Shown here: positions 17,886 to 26,800 of the stretch, piece by piece | Position numbering within the stretch: position 1 is the stretch's first letter | Layout: every line of letters starts with the position of its first letter | Position numbers and translations under genes: made by a program | The notes under the pieces: model-generated | What the model was told of the DNA's origin: nothing | Databases searched by the model: none | What the model saw: the letters and a program-made list of their open reading frames with translations, nothing else | NCBI GenBank assembly: GCA_019359075.1 | Contig: JAHHIB010000053.1 | Coordinates: forward strand, 1-60,774 | Source: Kalymmatonema hyalinum WJT4-NPBG1 | Lineage (GTDB): Bacteria > Cyanobacteriota > Cyanobacteriia > Cyanobacteriales > Nostocaceae | Reading direction: 5' to 3' | Length of the DNA: 60,774 nt

Positions 17886-18296
17886 GTGGGTAACTCTACA
17901 ACAGAAAAAGCAGGTAAGCAGCGCTTTTCATTGGGACTACTAGGGGCTGCTGCCTTTATGGTCATTGCTGATGTGCGAGTCATTGATCCTCTGCTTCACA
18001 TCATTGCCAGTGAGTTTAAAGTCGGTGTAGGTAGTGCGGCAATCATTGTCAGTGCTTACAGTATGATGCATAGCACTTTCCAGACACAAGCGACTGAATT
18101 AGCACCGGAAGCACGAGGGACTGCTATTGCGCTGTTCGCCTTCAACCAGTTTATCGGACAGGGAATTGGGGCAGTGGCTTTCGGTAGGGTTGTGGATAGT
18201 TTGGGCTACGTTCCGTGTTTTGTTGTGGCTGGTGTTGCGATCGCCCTCCTTTCTATCTGGTACGTATATCAAAACCAGCGTATTAGATTGGGATAA
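17886..18296 (+). pseudogene. MFS transporter with large internal deletion
   Basis: A GTG-started frame of 136 residues with a ribosome binding site (AGGAG) joins the first transmembrane segment of an MFS protein (about 15-38, then an extracellular-loop-like IIASEFKVGVGSAA) directly to a late part of the family: ELAPEARGTAIALFAFNQFIGQGIGAV, the loop and helices of the last third. About 250 residues expected for a 390-400 residue transporter are missing. The join, near SAYSMMHSTFQTQ, is in frame, so a deletion rather than a frameshift is likely. The truncated protein cannot form the twelve-helix transporter. The intact form may have been a drug or electrophile exporter. Confidence 0.75.
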
Positions 18297-18338
18297 ACCG
18301 AAGCGAGAAAAATGAGTGACACCAAGCGTGAAAAATGA

Positions 18339-18725
18339 TCGCGGCTTTCGGAAGCGCTCAAAAGCTTATCGAATAATTCTTTCTCTCTTCCTGGGGCGAT
18401 TGAACAAATTATCAACATAGCAGTCAATTACCCCTTCCCGCGCACGGCTCATGGATTGTATCATCAGAGCCGGGCTATCCTGAAGAGCGACACACGAAAC
18501 CTTTTGAAAAACATTCATTGCCCCACGTTGGTTCTAGCTGGTAAGCAGGACATTCTCACCCCGGTAAAGTTTCATGAGCAACTTGCCCAAGGAATTCCTA
18601 ACGTCGAACTAGTTGTGCTTGAGCGTGGTGGTCATGGTTTCTTGATTGAGTCGCCAAATGCTGTGGCTCAAGTCATGCTTAACTTCCTAGCGAAGGTATG
18701 TCACTCTCATCTGCCTGTCTCATAA
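18339..18725 (+). pseudogene. Alpha/beta hydrolase, 3' remnant
   Basis: The frame is open after a TGA at 18336 and encodes the C-terminal half of an alpha/beta hydrolase: LLKNIHCPTLVLAGKQDILTP contains the strand and loop with the catalytic Asp, and LERGGHGFLIESPNAVAQVMLNFL contains the catalytic His. The N-terminal part with the nucleophile elbow (GxSxG) is missing, and no proper start codon is present (TTG at 18456 is the first candidate). The remnant follows the deleted MFS gene, so this whole stretch has decayed. Confidence 0.75.
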
Positions 18726-18761
18726 CAACTTAATTTTATTCATTTAACGGATGTTGAATTT

Positions 18762-19466
18762 ATGAAATTCTTTATTGTTCACGCCCACCCAGAACCCAAC
18801 AGTTTCAATGGTACGTTGACTCGCTATGCCAAGGAAGTCCTGAAAGCCACAGGACATGAAGTCATTATTTCCGACCTTTATGCTATGCAGTTCAACCCAG
18901 TCTCGGATCAGCGCAACTTCACTTCTCAAAAAGACCCAAACTACTTTAAGCAACAAGCCGAAGAAATGTATGCCACCGAAGTTGATGGCTTTGCCCCGGA
19001 CATCACAGCGGAGATGGAAAAACTCGACTGGTGCGATGTGCTGATTTTTCAGTTTCCTCTTTGGTGGTTTGGACTTCCTGGTATCCTCAAGGGTTGGGTT
19101 GATCGAGTCTTTGCAATGGGGCGAATTTATGGTGGCGGTAGGTTTTATGACAATGGAGTATTCCAAGGCAAAAAAGCCATGCTGTCTCTCACCACAGGTG
19201 GTCCATTAACTATGTACACCGAAATAGGTATCAACGGTGATATTCATACCATCCTTTATCCGATTAATCACGGCATTTTTCGCTTTGTGGGTTTCGATGT
19301 TTTGCCACCTTTCATCGTTTGGAATGCGAGTCGCATTGGAGATGAACGTCGCCAAGCCTATCTCGAGGAGTACAAGCAGCGGTTGTTAATGATGAATGCA
19401 ACGCCTCCTATTGTCTATCCATCGCTTGCAGATTTTGATGAAGATTTCCAACTGAAGCAGTTATGA
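18762..19466 (+). CDS. NAD(P)H:quinone oxidoreductase, NQO1/flavodoxin-like fold
   Basis: A 234-residue enzyme of the NQO1/KefF/MdaB family. The N-terminal FIVHAHPEPNSFNGTLTRYA binds the flavin phosphate, and DVLIFQFPLWWFGLPGILKGWVDRVFAMG (about 91-119) is the family signature around the isoalloxazine. Members reduce quinones by two electrons and so avoid semiquinone radicals. It is the last gene of the + strand detoxification series and the only intact one after the GST. The start is the ATG at 18762, 36 bp after the hydrolase remnant. Confidence 0.92.
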   Translation: MKFFIVHAHPEPNSFNGTLTRYAKEVLKATGHEVIISDLYAMQFNPVSDQRNFTSQKDPNYFKQQAEEMYATEVDGFAPDITAEMEKLDWCDVLIFQFPLWWFGLPGILKGWVDRVFAMGRIYGGGRFYDNGVFQGKKAMLSLTTGGPLTMYTEIGINGDIHTILYPINHGIFRFVGFDVLPPFIVWNASRIGDERRQAYLEEYKQRLLMMNATPPIVYPSLADFDEDFQLKQL

Positions 19467-20366
19467 TAGTTGGTTAAATAGTAAAGCCAACCTAGATTTA
19501 GTAGATTTTAGGACTTAGGCACTGTACAAATAGAGGATTATGTGCATTAACTAAACTGGAAACTTAACGGGTTTTTGTTCAAAAAATTTACAAAACCCTC
19601 TCCACTTCCTGACTTTTTATACATATTCTCAAGAGAAAGGTTCTAATTGAGACGAAGTCATGCATCTAAACAATAGTTAAACAATAGTTAAAACTCAAGA
19701 TTGGGCTCAATTCACATAATCAATTTTTTGACAATGCGTAAGTTCTAGATTTATGTTAACTGCTATATCTAGGTATTTAACAATTTCAAACAGTACTGAG
19801 CCCGACTTGATATCAGTTTTTCTTGCAAGGAAGAAAAGTGCAAACTGTTACAAGTATTTGGGGCGGATGATTTTGTAGTCATTTAATGGGTAGATTGCAA
19901 AGGAGCCCAGCGTCGCAGGGGTACTACGCTAGAAGCGAAATAAATAATAGCTTGACTTTCTCAAGGACTAAATTTTAGTTCAGGTATAGCTTTTTTATAC
20001 CAATTTCAAATATTATAAAAATTTCTTATTATTATAATATATGAGATAAATATTTTCGTCTTGATGAAACTTTCGCACAATTCTCTAGTATAACATATGA
20101 AAAAACATTCTCAACCTATCTCACGCTAAATTTTCCTAAAAAGATTAGGGAATTAGGAATTGTCAAATGAAGCTTTAAAAAAAATGTTATATTTTTGTCA
20201 TAAAAACCAAGAAGCTTAACTAGTCAGTGAAAAATATCCACTAAATTTAACGTTATGACCAAAAAAAAGGATGAAGAGTAAAGTATAAAGAATGAAAAAA
20301 TATTTACTTCATCTTCCATACTTAATTCTACGCTAAGAGAAACAGCTCTTACGGTAGGAGAGTTGT
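19467..20366. other. Long AT-rich intergenic region
   Basis: No gene is seen. A 238-bp inverted-repeat element occupies 19509-19746. The remainder (19747-20366) is unusually AT-rich, with no recognisable repeats or protein-like frames, and probably holds the promoter of the CHAT-AAA gene. Confidence 0.6.
19509..19746. mobile_element. MITE-like element, TAGGACTTACGCA family, copy 2
   Basis: The left end TAGGACTTAGGCACTGTACAAA (19509-19530) and the right end, in reverse complement TAGAACTTACGCATTGTCAAA (from 19746), match except for a few substitutions and one indel. The 238-bp interior is AT-rich and non-coding. Both ends carry TA. It is related to 2442-2532 and to the element starting at 60651. 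Confidence 0.75.
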
Positions 20367-20411
20367 ATGTTTAGATTACCTCCATCCTTGCCAAGTATCC
20401 GTCGCCTCTAG
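20367..20411 (+). CDS. Possible 14-residue leader peptide before the CHAT-AAA gene
   Basis: ATG at 20367 opens MFRLPPSLPSIRRL, ending at TAG 20409-20411. A good AGGAG (20356-20360) lies 6 nt before it, while the following CHAT-AAA gene (ATG 20439, 27 bp after this stop) has no recognisable ribosome binding site. The peptide may couple translation to the next gene. It is too short to exclude chance. Confidence 0.3.
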   Translation: MFRLPPSLPSIRRL

Positions 20412-20438
20412 ATTTGACCTTTATTTGATCAAACTCCT

Positions 20439-23027
20439 ATGAGTAGGTTAGTTGTTTTAAACTTAGGTCAGGGAAACCTACACGATGGCTTTGCCAGTGT
20501 TACGGCACAGGTTGGAGAAGCAGACAACCCCTACCTGACCAAATTAACTGCCAGTTTACCAGCCGCACCAAAAATTCCTGAACTCTACCAAAATTGGCAG
20601 TCGGTTTACTATGCTTTCTATCAACGTTTGAGTTGGCGTCTTGATATCGAGATAGACGATAATTTTGAAATTGAAGAAGGTTCTGTAACTAATATTTCAG
20701 AATCTGACATTAATAACTTATGTCAGATATTGTCAAAAAGAATGAATGCATGGCTTAACTCAACAAAATTTCGTAAAATTGACCAACAATTACGCACACA
20801 ATTAAAACCATCTGAAGAAATTCGCTTCATTATTGAAACCAACGATAATTTACTGCGACGACTTCCCTGGCATCTGTGGAAGTTCTTTGAGGATTATCCA
20901 TATGCGGAAGTTGCCTTGAGTGCTGCAGAGTATCAAAACCCAAATAAATTGCTTGTAAATAATCGCAAAGATAAAGTTAGAATTTTAGCAATTTTTGGCA
21001 ATAGTCAAGGAATTGATATCAGTCAGGATAGAAATTTTTTAGAAAAATTATCAACTCGAGCAGAAATTGAATTTTTAGTAGAGCCGAATCTGAGTTATTT
21101 AAACGAGCAGCTTTGGCAACAAGGTTGGGATATTCTCTTTTTCGCAGGTCACAGTTGCAGTAAAGAAAAAGGTTTGTTGCAAATCAATCAAATAGACACG
21201 ATAACCTTGGAGCAATTAAAATATGCTCTCAAACAAGCTATTAGTCGTGGTTTGAAGCTAGCAATTTTCAACTCTTGTGATGGTTTAGGTTTGGCGCAAC
21301 AGCTTCAGGATTTGCACATTCCACAAGTCATTGTCATGCGTGAGCCTGTACCGGATGTGGTTGCTCAAGAATTTTTAAAGTATTTTTTGGCTGAATTTTC
21401 GTCTGGAAAGTCTTTATACGCTGCGGTGCGTTCTGCACGCGAAAGACTGCAAGGATTAGAGGGGGAATATCCCTGTGCCACGTGGCTACCAGTCATTTTC
21501 CAGAATCCTGCTGAACCCCCTATGATTTGGTCACACAATGCACGGAATAAATGGAAACAGAAAACAGATTCCTCAATGCTGGCTTCGATGATAAATGCTA
21601 CAGGGGTGAAAACAAACATCAGATTCCAACTAGCAACTCCGATTCTCTCTAAAACAACGACACTCGATTCACTCATAGAGACACTAAATGGCAAGCTCCT
21701 AGAATTCCAGAATCGTCCCCTCAATCACACAGAAATTCTGGTTTTACAGGGCATTTGGCAAAGTCAAACTTACAACCAAATTGCTCAGCAGGGGGGCTAC
21801 AGTGCTGCCTACTTTACTAACGTAGTCGCCCCAGAGTTGCGCCAAAAATTGTCTTATCTTATCGGCAAGCGTGTGACTAAAAAGAACTGTCGGGTGTTGC
21901 TCGAGTCGTATGTCACTGAACAAACTTTTTCAAAAACAACACCACCAGGACAAAATCCTCCTACGGACTTTTTCCCCAATATCAAGCAGGAAATGTCGCC
22001 TCGCTTCCCCAGTGGTTTAGTTCCGCTTGACTCTCCTTATTACATTGAACACTCTTCAATTGAAGCACAGGTTTATGAAGAAATCATAAACCCAGGAGCT
22101 TTGATTCGCATTAAAGCTCCTCAGGAAATGGGTAAAACCTCGCTGCTGTTGAGGATTTTGGAATATGCTAAGCATATGGGCTACCAGACAGTGAGCCTGA
22201 ACCTGCAGGAGCAAGTTGACCAAAGCATTGTGAGCGATTTGAATCGTTTTTTGCGCTGGTTGTGTGCCAACGTCTCGCGCCAGCTTGAGCTTGAGCCAAG
22301 ATTAGACGACTATTGGGATGATGATATTGGCAGCAAAGTCAGCTGCTCCCTCTACTTACGAAATTATGTGCTAGAGCAAATTGACTCTCCTCTGGTTTTG
22401 GCTTTAGACGAAGTGAACCAGATTTTTGAGCATCCGCAAGTGGCGAAAGAATTTTTACCTCTGTTGCGTTCCTGGTATGAAGACGCCAAAAGACAGCCCA
22501 TCTGGCAAAAGCTGCGCCTGATTGTGGTTCACTCAACTGAAGTTTATGTTCCCCTCCAGCTTCATCAGTCCCCGTTTAATGTCGGACTACCGATTCAGTT
22601 AACCTGTTTTAGTTTAGAGCAGGTGCAGCAGTTAGCCCAGCGCTTTGGACTGACTTGGACAGACGGTGAGGAAGCAAGATTGTTGATGGACGTCGTTGGA
22701 GGACATCCTGCATTAGTACACCTGGCACTTTATCACCTCAGCCGTGCAGAAGTCACTCTAGCGCAACTGCTGCAAAGTGCTTCCACACCCACAGGGATTT
22801 ATTACCATCATATGCAGCGCCATTGGGCAACTTTGCAGGCACAGCCAGAATTAGCATCTGCTCTTTATACGGTGATGAGTGCGTCTGAAGCCGTACAATT
22901 AGAACCCATCGTTGCTTACAAGTTAAGCAGCATGGGGTTGATTAAGTTAGATAACAATAAATCTTTACCTAGTTGTCAGCTGTATAGGCAGTATTTTCAA
23001 CCAAAATTTCTTACTGCCGCAAGATAA
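20439..23027 (+). CDS. CHAT protease - AAA-like (STAND) NTPase fusion
   Basis: An 862-residue protein with three parts. Residues about 170-340 are a CHAT (caspase-like) peptidase with the catalytic dyad His238 (FFAGHS) and Cys280 (FNSCDG). Residues about 410-490 (HTEILVLQGIWQSQTYNQIA, ending RVTKKNCRVLL) are a winged-helix-like module common in cyanobacterial AAA-like proteins. Residues about 520-850 are an AAA-like NTPase with Walker A (PQEMGKTS, Lys566) and Walker B (LVLALDEVN). It is cytoplasmic. The arrangement suggests a sensor-NTPase that activates a protease in response to a signal, as in STAND-type conflict or cell-death proteins; this role is inference. No separate target gene is adjacent. 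The ATG lacks a clear ribosome binding site. Confidence 0.85.
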   Translation: MSRLVVLNLGQGNLHDGFASVTAQVGEADNPYLTKLTASLPAAPKIPELYQNWQSVYYAFYQRLSWRLDIEIDDNFEIEEGSVTNISESDINNLCQILSKRMNAWLNSTKFRKIDQQLRTQLKPSEEIRFIIETNDNLLRRLPWHLWKFFEDYPYAEVALSAAEYQNPNKLLVNNRKDKVRILAIFGNSQGIDISQDRNFLEKLSTRAEIEFLVEPNLSYLNEQLWQQGWDILFFAGHSCSKEKGLLQINQIDTITLEQLKYALKQAISRGLKLAIFNSCDGLGLAQQLQDLHIPQVIVMREPVPDVVAQEFLKYFLAEFSSGKSLYAAVRSARERLQGLEGEYPCATWLPVIFQNPAEPPMIWSHNARNKWKQKTDSSMLASMINATGVKTNIRFQLATPILSKTTTLDSLIETLNGKLLEFQNRPLNHTEILVLQGIWQSQTYNQIAQQGGYSAAYFTNVVAPELRQKLSYLIGKRVTKKNCRVLLESYVTEQTFSKTTPPGQNPPTDFFPNIKQEMSPRFPSGLVPLDSPYYIEHSSIEAQVYEEIINPGALIRIKAPQEMGKTSLLLRILEYAKHMGYQTVSLNLQEQVDQSIVSDLNRFLRWLCANVSRQLELEPRLDDYWDDDIGSKVSCSLYLRNYVLEQIDSPLVLALDEVNQIFEHPQVAKEFLPLLRSWYEDAKRQPIWQKLRLIVVHSTEVYVPLQLHQSPFNVGLPIQLTCFSLEQVQQLAQRFGLTWTDGEEARLLMDVVGGHPALVHLALYHLSRAEVTLAQLLQSASTPTGIYYHHMQRHWATLQAQPELASALYTVMSASEAVQLEPIVAYKLSSMGLIKLDNNKSLPSCQLYRQYFQPKFLTAAR

Positions 23028-23884
23028 GTATTAGCTGAAACCTTCGGTAGAAGTCATTTATAATTTTTTTAACTTTTGATGACATTTCTTGCATGAATCC
23101 TTAAAACCCTCCTGAGTTCCCCCGCTTCGCATGGCTGTTTATTTACATATGGGAGGAGCTTTTGTCAATATCATAAGTAAGGAATTTGGGTAGGTTGATA
23201 ATCGAAAAATTACCATTTTGACGAGGACATTTAAGTGCGATTGCCCTCTGGGCACTGCCCCTACGGGCAATCACCATGATAATTGTTCAATTAGATTGTT
23301 TAATCAGCTTATTTGTTTGTCCTAAACGCTTGCAAATTAACGCCTTTTAGAGAACGAAACAGCCCTGCGTATTCATGGGGATAAGTTGAAACGAGGGCGA
23401 CCAGATCAAAACTTTTGCGATCGCCCTTCCTTGCGATCGCCTATAACGGATGCTCCGCATCATCGCGCTCAAGCGGGGCTGAGGGAAAGCGGACACGCAC
23501 TCGCGTTCGCCCATCGCCCCTGCCTTCTCATCTCAGTACAGCCAGCCCAAACATCAGGGCGGTTTATTAATTGCAAATACTTGACAGTTTCGTCACACCT
23601 TTGTTTATTTAAGTTGATTGCAGACAGCGAATCGCCATTCATTCAGCTATCAATGCTCCTCAACCTGTGCCATTAGAACTGATCCAGGCTTAAACCATAA
23701 GAAAGTCAGGCCAGCAAGATTAAGGTCAGACTGCATAAGTCAGATGAACTCACTCCTATTACACCTTAGGTAGTGATAGTCAGGCTAATCTAACACTCTC
23801 AAAAAGATGGTAGGAAAAGTCAGACTCACTTCAGCCCCGATCCAATGTTGTGCATCAGGTCAAATAAGTCAACGGTAAGCTGAT
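23028..23884. other. Intergenic region upstream of the double carotenoid oxygenase
   Basis: No gene is supported; a frame at 23386-23676 is repeat sequence. The region holds a degenerate relative of the HIP1 repeat near 23230-23275 (GCGATTGCCCTCTGGGCACTG), two perfect HIP1 octamers near 23418 and 23434, GC-rich repeat-like sequence to 23530, and AGTCAG(A/G) motifs spaced exactly 40 bp in the promoter region (described separately). Confidence 0.6.
23704..23824 (+). promoter_or_regulatory. Repeated AGTCAG(A/G) motifs upstream of the carotenoid oxygenase
   Basis: AGTCAGG/A occurs at 23704, 23738, 23778 and 23818, with a variant GGTCAGA at 23724. The last three perfect copies are 40 bp apart, close to four helical turns, and would lie on one face of the DNA. 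An activator-binding array is possible; chance cannot be excluded. Confidence 0.35.
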
Positions 23885-26800
23885 ATGACCAACGTAACTC
23901 CAAATTCGCTAGGCATAACGCCTCAGTCAAATACTCAACAGCCTTTATCACCCTTCCCCAAGTCTATTCTGACTGTTAGCCAAGAAGAGCTACCAGACAC
24001 CGAAATGATTATTGATGGAACATTACCGGATGATTTGTCTGGTCATGTTTTTATCCTGGCTCCAGTAGGACATGTAGACTCTAAACGCAATGGTAGTGTT
24101 GTCTACCCATCCAAGGACGGCACACCACTTCCCAATGGCAATGGAATGATTTATCGGCTTGACTTTGACAAAGCTGGGACAGTGGGGTTAAAGTCCAAGA
24201 TTGCTAAAACGCCATGCTACTATGCCGATGAAGCAACAAAAGCAGGAACCGAAGCTGATGAGTATGGATTCCGTAATTTTGGCTTGGCACGTCTCTCACC
24301 TTGGTTAGGCGTACGCAGTGTAGCAAATACAGCACTGGTGCCGATGAAATTTGGGGACGAAAATGAACGTATGCTCGTGACTTGTGATGTGGGTCGTCCC
24401 TACGAAATCGATACACATTCTCTTGAGGTTGTAACGCCTGTTGGATCGAACAAAGAGTGGAGTGAACAGCTGCCACTCAATCTTCCTTTTGAAATGGTGA
24501 TGAATACGGCGCATCCTTACTTCGATGCCCACACGAATGAGCTGCTCACGGTCAATTACGGTAAGTCATTACGTACTCTTTTATCAACCATCTTCAAATC
24601 TGATGTGGAAAGTTTGCCACAAGCCTTCAAAAAAATCATTGAAGGGTTTACGAAAGGGTTTGCAAAATTACCAAAAGATAAGCAGAATATAAAAAACGTA
24701 GAAATCGAAGAAATCGAAAAAGAGATTCCTGAAGAGATTTTAAACAAAGAAATTGATGAAAGCCCGGAACGTCTCAAGAGTTTTTGGCAAAGATTGCGAG
24801 AACTGCTCAAAAAAGAGAAACAAGAGATAGAAGAAGAAGAGACAGAAGAAAAAGAAGGAAATGCTCGCGAACTGTTTAATGAATTAAAACAATTGATGGG
24901 ACTTGTCAGGCAAATGCTGGCAGGATTGGATGAAATTGATGATTTTGTCTATCTAATTCGCTGGGATGGTAAAAGTGAGTTAGAAAGATGGCAAGTGACG
25001 CTTCCTGATGGTTCACCGATTAAGATTAGGCAAACAATACATCAAATTGCGGTAACTCAGGATTATGTGGTATTGGTAGACACAGGTTTCAAAGTTGGTC
25101 CGGAGCAGCTGATTACCAAACCAGTTATCAAGAATAAGAAGCTACAAAGCCTGCTCAGAGATGTACTAAATGAGCCTGTATCATCCGAAACGAACTTATA
25201 TATCGTGCGTCGTGCTGACCTGAAAGCCGGACAGCGCCCAGCATTTAGTCAAAAGGAAGTTAAGGTTGTCGCGCAGCCGGTGGAGATACCTGAAGCATTC
25301 ATTCACTTTCAAGTTGACTATGACAATCCTCAAAATCAAATCATTCTTCACGTTGCTCATAGTTCTGCCTGGGATGCATCTGAATGGCTAAGGGACTATG
25401 ACAAAACCTCACTTTCACCTTCAAACCCAAACCGTCCTGTGGGAATGATCTCTGGTCCAGTGGACATTCACTCGCTCGCAAGATATGTGATTGACGTGGA
25501 GAAGGGATTAGATGAGGAAAAGACTAGGGTGATTAGCGATCGCCAAGAACTACAGCAGTTGACTTGGGCTGTCGCAATCAATACCTACAACGAACACGCC
25601 GCCCCGAAAAAGCTTGACAATATTTACTGGAATTCCTGGGGATGCTCTGCGGATTTGCTATCCGATTTCGTTGTTGACCTGTATGAAAATGATAAAAATT
25701 ATCCTCGTCGGAATTTATCAGTGGAGGAAGTCCGAGAAATCACAAAAGAGGGTAGACCTGCAAACATATGTCGGTTGGTGACAGACTCTAAAGAATCAAT
25801 GGCGATCGCCGACAGTTACAAGTTTCACCCAGGTTACTTTGGCAACTCAATTCAGTTCATACCACGGACTGGTAGTGACGGTAGCTCAACCGATGGTTAT
25901 ATTGCATCTACAGTTATCTCTGACAACCCTGAAAAAAGCGAAATCTGGATTTTTGACGCCAACGATCTGACTCGCGGTCCCCTTTGCAAGCTGAGTCATC
26001 CCCAACTCAACTTTGGATTTACTACCCATACGACTTGGTTACCCAAAATTGCACCCCGCACAGCAAGCTACTACATTCCTGTGCGTGAGGATTTTGAAGA
26101 GCGGGTCAAAAAACAGCCTCGTGAAATCCAGAAACTGTTTGAAGAATCGGTCTACCCCAAATTTCCTCGAACAGGCTGGACATCTGTTCCTGATTCCGTC
26201 ATCGACGCCACCCGGGAAGAACTCGACATTAAGCTGAATATTCTTGAGTCAAAATTGCCAGGTGGAAATCTACCAGATGGACTACACGGTCACGTTTTCA
26301 TCATGGGTCCAGTGGGTTCTGTTGATTATTCTAAAGGTCTTCCCCGCCCTAATGGCGATCCAATCTTCAATAGTGATGGCATGATTTACCGACTCGACTT
26401 TAACCAAAAGGGAGAAGTTGGTTTAAAGACACGGATTACCAAACCGCCATGTTACTACGCTGACGAAGCAACTCAAGCTGACACTAAATATGCTGAGCAT
26501 AGATTCGACAATTTTGGCATCGCACGATTCTCGCGTTCCCTAGGCTCTCGCAACCAGTTAAATACTGCTTTTGTGCCGATCTATGGTGGAGAAGAACGCG
26601 ATCGCTTGCTAGTCACTTGTGATGCAGGTCGTCCCTATGAGATTGATACAGAAACCCTTAAAGTTGTCACGCCTGTTGGAACAAACAAAGAGTGGCGTCC
26701 ACAAATCAAGCTGAATTTGCCGTTTCCACCTGTCCTAACCACAGCCCATCCTGCCTTTGATGCTCACACTCGTGAGGTATTTACCGTCAATTATGGTCGG

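Noticed and set aside
23386-23676. A 96-codon + strand frame before the double oxygenase
   Set aside because: It starts in HIP1- and repeat-rich sequence, has no ribosome binding site and no protein-like pattern.
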